A stretch of 24,460 nucleotides of DNA from a virus. Below, piece after piece: positions 12,316-20,373 of this stretch. The stretch covers positions 1 through 24,460 of the IMG/VR virus record IMGVR_UViG_3300028925_001759; one strand, given 5' to 3'. The stretch's first letter is position 1. Each line of letters opens with the position of its first letter. The translations under genes were made by a program, and so were the position numbers. The notes under the pieces are model-generated. The model did no database searches and was not told the origin of the DNA. It was given only the letters and a program-made list of their open reading frames with translations.

Positions 12316-14379
12316 TTATCTCCCTGAGTTATTTGAGCCAATCCCTACGGATGCACCAGATAGCAGTCGTTGTGCTAGTTTCCCTTGACCTGCATTGCTC
12401 ATCTCTTTAGCAATAACGTGTTTTTCTAATGCGCTAACATCTCGCCCTGTTAATAACTCTGATAACTTCCTCGATGTACCGGGGGAGGTCAGAGTTTTAT
12501 CTTTTAATCCACCAAATATATTTAACGCACCAGCTAACCACGACACTGGGCTACCTCTTTTTAACTGTTCATATCCTGTCATAACCTTGCTCACAGGCTT
12601 AGAAAGTTCATCTATAGTTGCCGTATTGCTACCTGTCTGTGAGCCTTGAGTTCTTTTAAATGTACTATACATCTGATTTTCATTCACAAGATCATCTATA
12701 TATTTCTTGAATATATCTTTATCCCCAAAAATATGTTTGAGTCTATCTTCAATGTTTTTCTTGCCCATCAATTGTTGGGTGGCATTAGCCGTGGGGGATG
12801 AGTTCTCGACTGTTTTTTTAAGAGCCTGAACTGCACCTACTCTAAAATTATGCAACTCATGTGGTGTCATAACTTCAAGAGTCCCAGACATCTCCTTTGA
12901 ATCAATGCCCTCTCGCATAAATTTAAGACCTTTGTCCAACGCCCTCTGGTTGCCAATATTATCCCCTGCAACCTTCCTTGCTTCCCTATAAAATCCAGTG
13001 GTGTCTGCTTCATCAAGAGCTTCTGTTAGTTCCCTACGAATAGAATTGTATGCGTTGCTAAGTTGTGTACTTTTCCCAGTTGTTGCATTTTTAGCAGCTT
13101 CCTCAAAATCCCATAATACTTTCTTAACTTCGTTGAGAAATTCTAGTTTGAGTCCTTCTCCAATTTTCCCCTTGCCACCACCCTCTATAAAATCCTCTGT
13201 TGCCTCTTTGCTATACTGGCTGACGTTTTTCCCCTCCATACGCATTCCATCACCTGCTTTTTTCATAACTTCATCCATGTTCGGTCTACGCAACAATTTG
13301 TCAACAGTGTCGTTCTTTATCACTAAATTGGCATCATTCGCTTTCTTATACAATTCACTTGCTAATTTTTGGGCTTTGTCAAACGATGATCTATCATGGT
13401 ATCCAGTCCCAAATGGCATATCTTCAAGTGTTTGGTAGACCCTATTGGTGTTACCACCAATTAAGTTATTATCAATATCCCTTGTCCCGATGTGACGATC
13501 ATTAACCCAATCTAAGGCTTTCTTTTGACCACCACCCGGTCTAGCTGCTTGAGCATAGAATAAATTCTGTGGATTCACACCAAGATCAGCGATAGTTGCG
13601 TTTGGTCCTATTTTTTTCATTTTTTCCAATGCAGATTTCGGGGTAAGCCCCTCTTTTTTAAGTGCTTCTGAAATCTGTCTTGCTGCGTTGGATGTTTGCG
13701 TATTAGAACCACCCCATCCTAAAACTAAATCCTTTACTGATTTAGCCCCTTTATTAACACCAGAAACAACTCCGGGGATTGCTCCCCCAGTAACTGCCCC
13801 AATTATAGCTGCATCCTTTCCTTTTTGTAATCGCTCTGATAGAGATCCTTCAGACTCACCAGCAACTTGAAGCCCACTACCTGCTCCCCCTACAACAGAG
13901 CCTTTACCTATTTTCGGGAGCAACTTTTTCCCTGCCATTGCCAAGTTCCCTGCACCTCTCAACAATGGGTTCCCCACCCCAGATAAGATTGAAGTGATTA
14001 ATGCCGTTGTCGGGTTTCTGTCTTTAAATTCATCTCTTACTTGTTTGCTTGTTCTGCTATCAGGGGATGGCAACATATCAAACTTTTCTCGCCACTCATT
14101 TTCTTTTTCTTGCGCCCAATCAGCTAATCTATCCGTCTGACCAAAAGTCATACCACTCCCAGCAGTACGAACAAACCCTTTGACATCTTCTTGCCAAGGA
14201 ACTTCTCCTTGATCTGGTTGTTGTTGCTGTTGCAATTGTTGTTGTTTCTGTGGTGGTGAAGGTTGCACAATCTCTGACGATATTCCACTTTCTTCGTCCA
14301 ATACTGCCTCAATCTCCTGTGGACTCATATTGTCTGGGAATTTAATCTTTCGCCCATCCTGCATTGTAACAGTTTTCAT
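12316..14379 (-). CDS. large internal virion / DNA ejection protein
   Basis: The 687-residue protein has an N-terminal short domain (MKTVTMQDGRKIKFPDNMSP, EIEAVLDEE, 1-31), a Gln-rich tract (about 44-57), then TAGSGMTFGQTDRLADWAQ (about 71-89), a motif seen in podoviral ejection proteins. A Gly/Ala/Val-rich stretch (about 127-213: ALITSILSGVGNPLLRGAGN, AAIIGAVTGGAIPGVVSG) looks membrane-active. The rest is long helices with coiled-coil character. This layout suits a protein released with the DNA to breach the host envelope. It is ATGA-coupled to the upstream gene. No lytic transglycosylase motif was found. The name is by composition and place, not by clear homology. Confidence 0.75.
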   Translation of the reverse strand: MKTVTMQDGRKIKFPDNMSPQEIEAVLDEESGISSEIVQPSPPQKQQQLQQQQQPDQGEVPWQEDVKGFVRTAGSGMTFGQTDRLADWAQEKENEWREKFDMLPSPDSRTSKQVRDEFKDRNPTTALITSILSGVGNPLLRGAGNLAMAGKKLLPKIGKGSVVGGAGSGLQVAGESEGSLSERLQKGKDAAIIGAVTGGAIPGVVSGVNKGAKSVKDLVLGWGGSNTQTSNAARQISEALKKEGLTPKSALEKMKKIGPNATIADLGVNPQNLFYAQAARPGGGQKKALDWVNDRHIGTRDIDNNLIGGNTNRVYQTLEDMPFGTGYHDRSSFDKAQKLASELYKKANDANLVIKNDTVDKLLRRPNMDEVMKKAGDGMRMEGKNVSQYSKEATEDFIEGGGKGKIGEGLKLEFLNEVKKVLWDFEEAAKNATTGKSTQLSNAYNSIRRELTEALDEADTTGFYREARKVAGDNIGNQRALDKGLKFMREGIDSKEMSGTLEVMTPHELHNFRVGAVQALKKTVENSSPTANATQQLMGKKNIEDRLKHIFGDKDIFKKYIDDLVNENQMYSTFKRTQGSQTGSNTATIDELSKPVSKVMTGYEQLKRGSPVSWLAGALNIFGGLKDKTLTSPGTSRKLSELLTGRDVSALEKHVIAKEMSNAGQGKLAQRLLSGASVGIGSNNSGR
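14217..14250 (-). repeat. CAA/CAG codon tract (poly-glutamine)
   Basis: A run of CAA and CAG codons encodes KQQQLQQQQQ and part of the flanks of the ejection-like protein. Mixed codons reduce slippage, so it is likely a flexible linker and not a hypermutable site. Confidence 0.8.
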
Positions 14380-15986
14380 TTCTGACCTCTTTTCTCAGGA
14401 ATCACCCCTTTGCCTTTCACATAAACAAAATTCTTTTCTTCGCCACTTGTCCCCGGTATCGCTGTTGGTGTCGGAGTCTCATCCATTGACTCTTTGCCAT
14501 AGTTGTTCCTGATCGTGTCGATCTGGAATTTTCTTATCATAACAGCCCTCTTGTTTACGGCTTGCAATTCCTTGAGGCGTTGAGACACATAATCCTCATC
14601 GCTGATACCGTCAATTAATTCTTTCCATATCCTCAGAGCATCGCCCTCTGTCTGGATACCCTTGTTTAGACGCAAAGAATCGTTACGCATTTTCTCAAGG
14701 CTAGTCTTAAAAGAACTATAATTTCTACTTTGCTCATCTCCACCAAACCCTGTATAGGTTTTAGCTGCATTAAGAGGGTTGGCAAAAAAACCTAGATCAA
14801 GTTTCCCACTTGTAATCATCTCGTCCCACTTTCCCAAGTCAGCGTCAAGCCCTTTAGCAGTCCCAATTGCGTCAATGTGGTCTTCTTGCATCTTTAGGGC
14901 CGCTGTTGGTAGTGGTTTGGATTTAGTTGCTTCATCCCTAGCTTCAGTCTTTATCTGTGCTTTTTCCCTTTCCACATCTGCATCAAAGAAAGACTTTGAT
15001 GCTCGCCCCCGAGTTACCGCCTGTTCCTGTGACGCTACTGATCTTAGGTTTTTATCGAATGGGACCCCATCATCAACCCACTCACCTCCGACATAGTTCT
15101 GTCTTTGAACCAGCCCATTAGCCAAGAATTTTTCTTGCGTTTTTGGAGCCGTTGATCCTATCCTTTTATCCCGATCCTCAACCGCATAGCCTCTATCTCT
15201 TGTTGCATCAGCAAGTTTCTGATCTCTAGCAGTCCCAGCCAAACGTGAAGCTGCGTCCGTTTGCATTTGGTTCATCATCAAGCCTTGCAATAACCTTTGT
15301 GCGTATGGGTTGTTTTCCAGCCCTCGCAAGTTTTGCATTGAGTAATCCAGTTGAGGCATTTTTTTGTCTAATACATTTTGTTCGCTTGCCTCTCGTTGAC
15401 GCGCAATCTCTTTATCAACAAAAATGTCTCTATCGCCTTTGCCAATTGCCATCTGGTCATTGAACCTATCCCCATACTGATCAATCATGTCATTTGCATT
15501 TGCGATACTATTGTTTTCAAATTCGATACGCTTATCTCTATCTGCTGGGTTATTATAAACAGTTCCGGGATTGTTCGCCTCCTTTATACGGTCTTCTGCC
15601 TGTGTGATTCTGTCTTGTTGCTTACCGATTCTTCTCACATTTTCCTGTACCATCGGGCCTTCCATCAGGTTCTGGTCGTTATATTGATCCAATATAGCAC
15701 CAACCTGATTGCTCCCTCTAGCCTGTTCTTCACTTATCATAGGCTGTCTCGTGAATGAATCAGCTTCCACTTTTGTAAATGCTTCGTTAGCTGCATTCTG
15801 GTTTTTCCGATCTCGCCCTGCTAAATAACCTCCAGTTAGACCTTGGGCTATCCTTCCCAAAGTATCAGACCAATGATAAGCTGGCCCTTTCCTAGCACTT
15901 TCTTGCATTAACAATTCAGACAGTTTCCTATCAGGTGAAACGTATTTATCCCCTAACCTATAACTTCCTATTCCTCTTCCTCTCAT
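14376..15986 (-). CDS. virion-associated helical protein, probable ejection protein
   Basis: The 536 residues are hydrophilic, strongly charged and mainly helical, rich in Asn, Arg, Asp and Gln. The N-terminus (GDKYVSPDRKLSELLMQESA, then IAQGLTGGYLAGRDRK) resembles the start of phage proteins lying between S74-ended and large ejection genes. Long coiled-coil stretches occupy the middle, and the C-terminus has NFVYVKGKGVIPE, a short motif I recall from comparable phage proteins. It overlaps both neighbours by ATGA. No catalytic motif is visible. It probably sits inside the capsid or tail and helps DNA transfer. Confidence 0.7.
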   Translation of the reverse strand: MRGRGIGSYRLGDKYVSPDRKLSELLMQESARKGPAYHWSDTLGRIAQGLTGGYLAGRDRKNQNAANEAFTKVEADSFTRQPMISEEQARGSNQVGAILDQYNDQNLMEGPMVQENVRRIGKQQDRITQAEDRIKEANNPGTVYNNPADRDKRIEFENNSIANANDMIDQYGDRFNDQMAIGKGDRDIFVDKEIARQREASEQNVLDKKMPQLDYSMQNLRGLENNPYAQRLLQGLMMNQMQTDAASRLAGTARDQKLADATRDRGYAVEDRDKRIGSTAPKTQEKFLANGLVQRQNYVGGEWVDDGVPFDKNLRSVASQEQAVTRGRASKSFFDADVEREKAQIKTEARDEATKSKPLPTAALKMQEDHIDAIGTAKGLDADLGKWDEMITSGKLDLGFFANPLNAAKTYTGFGGDEQSRNYSSFKTSLEKMRNDSLRLNKGIQTEGDALRIWKELIDGISDEDYVSQRLKELQAVNKRAVMIRKFQIDTIRNNYGKESMDETPTPTAIPGTSGEEKNFVYVKGKGVIPEKRGQK

Positions 15987-17278
15987 GAGAGTACCTCTTC
16001 ATAATTGACCATATCATATCCACTAGGATGAACTATAACTGCATGAGGTTTGATCTTCCTAACCTCATCCGACATGACCCCGATTTGTTGAGGGCCACCC
16101 CAAATGTAATTAAACATATAAACAAAAAGACCGTTAGCGAGTTGACCAATCTTTCTGATGTTTTCTTTGACCCGTCTATCTGACATATACAGCTGCGCCC
16201 CAGTACCAGCCAAAGATGCGAGAGTGCTACCCATAGACCCCTTGCCAGCACTGTCTGCTTGTCGTTGTTGGTTGTAGGCGTTGTTTGCAGCATTATAATT
16301 AGCGTAAGTCGCGCCCTGAATATCCCCTGCTTGCATCGATTGTTGTGGCGTGTTCAGGAAAGATGGACCTTGAACCTGTGATCCAGACAACATGGCAGCC
16401 AACTCATTGAGTGGGATCTGCCTCTGTTGGACTAACTCATTAACACCTCGATCTCTTGCGTTAGCGTCTAATCTATATTGCGCTTCTATATCTCTTAAAC
16501 CTCTATCTCTTGCCTGATTGCTAAAATCAAATTGCTGACCTATCTCGTTAGTAGCTCTCCCTCTTTGGTCAGATTGGAGTCCGTACAATTGAGACATTTG
16601 GTTTAAGGCTTGGTTGTCTGCCGCTAGGTTAAAATCATTCAATCCTCTATTGTAATCAAACATAGCATCTGAATAAGCCTTTGACCCTTGGGCAATCCCC
16701 TGTGTATCTAACCGACTTCGTAACTGATCGAGTTTTCTTTCTTGATAAGGTTGTTCCCGGTCTTGGATAGATTGTCGTACTGTTTGCCTTGTCTGTTCGT
16801 TAGCTACTGGGGCCGCACCCAAGTTATTAAAGTTTGCTGTGGGAGCTTGACCAAGAGTGCTTAAATCCGCTACTGGGGCCGCGCCTAATCCACTGAAGTC
16901 AACAGGGGCTGATAACTGGCCTGAAACTTGGTTAAGTTGTGCGTTTGCAGTCTCCCCATATTTCTCCCCTGCTTGGTTTGTTAGATCAAGTTGCCTTTGT
17001 CCTGATGGGCTAAGTGTTGAGGTAGCTGTATATTGTGGAGTATCAGCAGCAGAAGTCCCAGTTTGGTCGTAGTCTAAATTTCCGAAAGGACTCACTTGGT
17101 TTATCATGTTTAATTCTTGCGAGGCAACAGCAGCTTCTTTATTAGCAGCACCTTGTGCTCGGGCCGTAGCTACTGGGTCAGGGGCTGGGGGAGGAGAATA
17201 ATAACCACCACCACCTTTCTTCTGATCCAATTTTGCAAAGAATCCTTCTAGTTGCTTAAAGTCTAAAGTTGTTATCAT
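15983..17278 (-). CDS. virion protein with C-terminal S74-type chaperone segment
   Basis: The 431-residue protein starts with a Gly/Pro part (KKGGGGYYSPPPAPDPVATA, then QGAANKEAAVASQELNMINQ), typical of a widespread phage virion family. Gly/Ala/Pro repeats (FSGLGAAPVADLSTLGQAPT, FNNLGAAPVA; about 142-176) and long Gln/Asn/Arg helices follow. The last 70 residues, SDRRVKENI...GVMSDEVRKIKPHAV...YDMVNYEEVL, match the start of the peptidase S74 intramolecular chaperone domain, including the Ser-Asp where such domains self-cleave. The segment lacks the usual long C-terminal helices, ending one residue after YEEVL. GGAG precedes the ATG, 0 bases after the GNAT-like gene. It may help trimer folding or internal virion assembly. 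Confidence 0.8.
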   Translation of the reverse strand: MITTLDFKQLEGFFAKLDQKKGGGGYYSPPPAPDPVATARAQGAANKEAAVASQELNMINQVSPFGNLDYDQTGTSAADTPQYTATSTLSPSGQRQLDLTNQAGEKYGETANAQLNQVSGQLSAPVDFSGLGAAPVADLSTLGQAPTANFNNLGAAPVANEQTRQTVRQSIQDREQPYQERKLDQLRSRLDTQGIAQGSKAYSDAMFDYNRGLNDFNLAADNQALNQMSQLYGLQSDQRGRATNEIGQQFDFSNQARDRGLRDIEAQYRLDANARDRGVNELVQQRQIPLNELAAMLSGSQVQGPSFLNTPQQSMQAGDIQGATYANYNAANNAYNQQRQADSAGKGSMGSTLASLAGTGAQLYMSDRRVKENIRKIGQLANGLFVYMFNYIWGGPQQIGVMSDEVRKIKPHAVIVHPSGYDMVNYEEVLS

Positions 17279-17719
17279 TTATTTATTTCTCCACATTCTT
17301 TCATAATCTGGTTTGAACATCCTTTTTATAACTGCGTGTCGTTTCTTTCCAAATTGGTGAGCCATAACACCTTCTTTAGTGAATCCAACATGATCTGTCA
17401 TTTTCAATGATCGTTTGTTATCTGATGGGATTGTTAGCCAACACTTAAAAACATCAACTTGGTAAAATGGATAGGCTAATAAGCCACTAATCACTTCTTT
17501 CCTTGCCCACATTGGGTTGGTTGCTGCAATGTTTAATTGTATCGTTTTATACTCTGGTTGCCATTCATTGTAAACAACCCCTGCTATTAACTTTCCTTGA
17601 GAGATAACACCTATTGCTGTTGCTTCCTTAAAACCATTATTAACTTCTGGAATATGTCGAGACACCCAATCAGACACCTCTTCAGACTCTCCATAAAGTA
17701 ATGTCGGTGAGCTCCTCAT
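17279..17719 (-). CDS. GNAT-like acetyltransferase-fold protein in the virion gene cluster
   Basis: The 146 residues follow the GNAT pattern: strands AIGVISQGKLIAGVVYNEW and IQLNIAATNP, a helix (WARKEVISGLLAYPFYQ), then CWLTIPSDNKRSLKMTDHVGF (about 93-113), KEGVMAHQFG. The SDNKRS-x-x-x-x-x-x-x-GF stretch is the usual GNAT motif B region. The acetyl-CoA loop (Q/R-x-x-G-x-G/A) is not apparent, so it may not be catalytic. GNAT-like proteins at this position are common in podoviruses; a structural or ejection-linked role is suspected. The start overlaps the upstream stop (ATGA). Confidence 0.78.
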   Translation of the reverse strand: MRSSPTLLYGESEEVSDWVSRHIPEVNNGFKEATAIGVISQGKLIAGVVYNEWQPEYKTIQLNIAATNPMWARKEVISGLLAYPFYQVDVFKCWLTIPSDNKRSLKMTDHVGFTKEGVMAHQFGKKRHAVIKRMFKPDYERMWRNK

Positions 17720-18063
17720 ATAATGTGCCAGTTAGCTCCATCAGAAATAATAGTTAAAGTATCATACTGGGTGCCTAGTGTTTTCGTTGTTGCTCCATCA
17801 ATTGTTTCAGATCCAGCCCCATCAATTGTGATAGTCGCACCTGCCAATCTTTTGACAATAATTCTCTGGTCTTTGTTCCCTACAGCCGTGAACAATGTGG
17901 CCGTTCCTGTTGCCATTAAAATGACACCATCTGTCGTTAACACTCCATAGCTCCCTGCTGGTGTTTGGATATCCCCACCAACACAATCAATCAGCACATT
18001 GATTTTTTCTTTCGCTGGTCTATCCCTAATATCTCTAGGAAACAATTTTTGGATATCAGTCAA
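17716..18063 (-). CDS. small beta-rich virion protein, unknown
   Basis: The 115 residues have a short helical N-terminus (TDIQKLFPRDIRDRPAKEK) and a Gly/Thr/Ile-rich beta remainder (QRIIVKRLAGATITIDGAGS, ETIDGATTKTLG, TLTIISDGANWHII). The ITIDGAGSETIDG pattern is seen in phage beta-helix or collar-like tail proteins. TTG (18063) is the start, as TTGA overlapping the upstream stop, with GAGG at about nine bases. It may be a tail or head-decoration part; not recognised. Confidence 0.65.
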   Translation of the reverse strand: MTDIQKLFPRDIRDRPAKEKINVLIDCVGGDIQTPAGSYGVLTTDGVILMATGTATLFTAVGNKDQRIIVKRLAGATITIDGAGSETIDGATTKTLGTQYDTLTIISDGANWHII

Positions 18064-19616
18064 ATTTGACCACCTCGAACAAATGTGTAATTAGTAGAAA
18101 CCCATGAAGGTCTTGAGATAGAAGTAGTAACCCTTACTCTTAAGGAAGCTGCTCTCCCATGACCACGGACACCCAACCACCCTTTAAAAACTTGATCTGC
18201 TTTTCCCCAAAGAGAGACACCCCATCTTGCAACGCCCCATTGTCCTGCACTGTTAGGTAAAGGTTGAGGCTGTCCGACAGGAGCGTAAGTAGTAAAATCC
18301 ACGTTTAAATCCAGAGCAGGGTTTGGATTGCCTGTACTTATAAAAATGGGCTCGACTAATTTAAAAGCCTTTTCACTTCCTTTTGAACCAAAGTAACTGA
18401 AGGCTGCCATTGCGTCTCCAGTAATCGCTGTCCCAGCATCTGAAGGGTATGTATCCCCATTGGCATCAACCCCATCAAATTCGTGGACTGTCCCATCCGT
18501 CTTACCAAAAAACATTTTATCACCTCGCATTCCCCAACAAAGTGCATTTAGACCTTTAAATCTACAAGGCGCACCAGTTAAGGAATTAAAAACATATTGG
18601 TGCATTTCTGTTGCACTGATTGGGATGTTAAATATTAACATCTGTGATTTAGGGAACACGATGGGTTGCCACCCGAATAAATCCCCATAGCTTTTAACCG
18701 CGCTATTAACAGCATCATTAATTTGTTTAGATATAGCCACATTCTCAGAAGACGATCTATCCACAGAAAGAATGCTTGAAACGTCTTGGAACCCATTTTC
18801 TGAGATCAAAGCAAGCGAACTTCCGACCTTCGTTACGCAACGCCTACCGACAGGCCTCCCATGTTGGAAGACACCAACCAAAGCCCATGTACTAGCACTC
18901 GATGGGTCAGTCCCTGAGTAGACAGCAATCTCTCCCTCACTTGAATAAAATACAGCAACATCATCGGGGCCAGAACCTCCATCTCTTGTCCAGCTTCCCA
19001 TTGCCATGATATAACCACCCCTTTTAAAAATACCATCAAGAGCAAATTCCAACGCTGCCCCATTTATTGTCCGGGTGCTTAAATACCAGAAAGAAAGACT
19101 ATTTTTTTCACCAAAGAATATCCTTGCTTGGTGAGTAGTACACCATATCAAATTTGCAATAGTGGGGCCTGATACCGTAGAGTTCGCCCATGCAGATCCG
19201 TTATACGTTTGGGGAGTGTCTTCACCATTACAGGCAAAGAGAAATTGTCCTCCAGCCGTACCAATTTGAGTATGTTGAAATCTGTTATTTGACCGACTTG
19301 AAACAACCGCTGCCCCTACCGACCCTGAGTCTGTAACCTCGTAAATGCTTCCGTTGTTACAAGCATATAATTCATTAACTCCCGTCAATGGTGCATATTC
19401 CATTAGAGTCTCAACATTCCCACTCATACCCGTTGCATAAGATATAGAACCACCACGGAGCGTAACGTGTTCAGTCTCAGGGAAAAAATTATCTAAGATC
19501 ACTGCATTATCTGAAGGCATGGATGCTAATGCGTGCCTAGTATCCCATCCCCCCGTTGGAGCAGGTAATGTTTTAGATACGGATGAAGGTCTTGTTCTCG
19601 TGATACCAAGGGTCAT
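18060..19616 (-). CDS. P22 gp10-like tail hub / DNA stabilisation protein
   Basis: The 518 residues are beta-rich, with repeated aromatic and Gly motifs (GGWDTRHALASMPSDNAVIL near the N-terminus, then many GN-x-x-x-Y and CNG-type turns, ending with WGVARWGVSLWG). N-terminal LPAPTGGWDTR... and NFFPETEHVTLRGG are marks of the P22 gp10-like family, which forms the tail hub below the portal and seals the packaged DNA. Length is near that of gp10 (about 470). It shares ATGA with the gp4-like gene upstream and TTGA with the small gene after it. The family call is by pattern, not by alignment. Confidence 0.8.
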   Translation of the reverse strand: MTLGITRTRPSSVSKTLPAPTGGWDTRHALASMPSDNAVILDNFFPETEHVTLRGGSISYATGMSGNVETLMEYAPLTGVNELYACNNGSIYEVTDSGSVGAAVVSSRSNNRFQHTQIGTAGGQFLFACNGEDTPQTYNGSAWANSTVSGPTIANLIWCTTHQARIFFGEKNSLSFWYLSTRTINGAALEFALDGIFKRGGYIMAMGSWTRDGGSGPDDVAVFYSSEGEIAVYSGTDPSSASTWALVGVFQHGRPVGRRCVTKVGSSLALISENGFQDVSSILSVDRSSSENVAISKQINDAVNSAVKSYGDLFGWQPIVFPKSQMLIFNIPISATEMHQYVFNSLTGAPCRFKGLNALCWGMRGDKMFFGKTDGTVHEFDGVDANGDTYPSDAGTAITGDAMAAFSYFGSKGSEKAFKLVEPIFISTGNPNPALDLNVDFTTYAPVGQPQPLPNSAGQWGVARWGVSLWGKADQVFKGWLGVRGHGRAASLRVRVTTSISRPSWVSTNYTFVRGGQI

Positions 19617-20311
19617 AGCGTGGTTGTCCCTCCTGTTGGTTTGCCACCAAAAATATCCCCAGCTAACAATGTTCCAGATGAAGGTTGATCGTTTTTAGCA
19701 AGCAATTTAAACATGTCTAAATATGTTTTTGCTGCCGATACCGCAGGGAGACCATCCCCATCAAGGTACTCGTATATTATGCCCAACGTCAAAAGTTCTG
19801 AATTAATCAATGGGATGTCAGTGTCTAAAGTGAATGCCACTTTTGGAGTTCCTGATGCTGCGATATCTACCCACTTATTTGAGACATACTCATAAGCGTA
19901 AGCCAACCCAGCCGTAGGTGTTGGGATAACTAAAATAGAATCTCCTCGCAATCTAAACTTTCTACTTCCTGTATTGTTGTAATCTGTGGCCTTGAGATTT
20001 TGCCATTCTTTAGGAGTGGTTGGACCCGTCATTAAAAAAGCGGCTGTCCTGTCCCAAAATGTTTCAGGGATAAAACGATCAAAATCTGCCTCCAGTATTG
20101 TTGACGTTTGTGTTTCGCTTGCGACTGAAGTAAAAGTCTTTTCTTTTGTGAGGATTTGCCAATGGAAAGACTTCATTAATGCGTTGCCAACCTTGTCAGC
20201 GTATCGGATCATTTTCAAAGTCTCAACCGCACCATTACCAATACCCGTGGCTGGTTGAGCAAGCCCGATTTCATCAGCCGCATTTTGAATTATCTTTAAA
20301 AAATTAGCCAT
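19613..20311 (-). CDS. head-tail adaptor (P22 gp4-like position)
   Basis: The 232-residue protein has an N-terminal helical part (NFLKIIQNAADEIGL, IRYADKVGNALMKSFHWQIL) and a beta part (DRFIPETFWDRTAAFLMTGP, PKEWQNLKA, KFRLRGDSILVIPTPTAGLA, YEYVSNKW). This pattern is shared by podoviral head-to-tail connector proteins that bind under the portal. It lies between coat and gp10-like genes as expected. The ATG has only AGAG close by; GGAG is 13 bases away, in front of a five-codon frame (ATG GCA GAG CAT GGC TAA), so translation may be weaker than for the coat gene. Confidence 0.75.
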   Translation of the reverse strand: MANFLKIIQNAADEIGLAQPATGIGNGAVETLKMIRYADKVGNALMKSFHWQILTKEKTFTSVASETQTSTILEADFDRFIPETFWDRTAAFLMTGPTTPKEWQNLKATDYNNTGSRKFRLRGDSILVIPTPTAGLAYAYEYVSNKWVDIAASGTPKVAFTLDTDIPLINSELLTLGIIYEYLDGDGLPAVSAAKTYLDMFKLLAKNDQPSSGTLLAGDIFGGKPTGGTTTL

Positions 20312-20341
20312 GCTCTGCCATTATCTCCAGTTTAAGATGGA

Positions 20342-20365
20342 GGGGAGCCTTTGCAAGCACTCCCC
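20342..20365 (-). terminator. hairpin after the coat gene, possible attenuator
   Basis: On the minus strand GGGGAG and CTCCCC pair (6 bp, 12-base loop in which CTT/AAG may also pair) 8 bases after the coat stop. A second weaker stem (CTCCA/TGGAG) follows and includes the GGAG before the adaptor gene. There is no good T-run, so partial termination, processing or mRNA protection is more likely than full termination. A structure here could explain high coat against lower adaptor levels. Confidence 0.45.
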
Positions 20366-20373
20366 AACATGAC

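Noticed and set aside
12998-13438. 146-residue plus-strand open frame
   Set aside because: Antisense to the ejection-like gene, with no ribosome site and low-complexity Ser/Leu-rich product.
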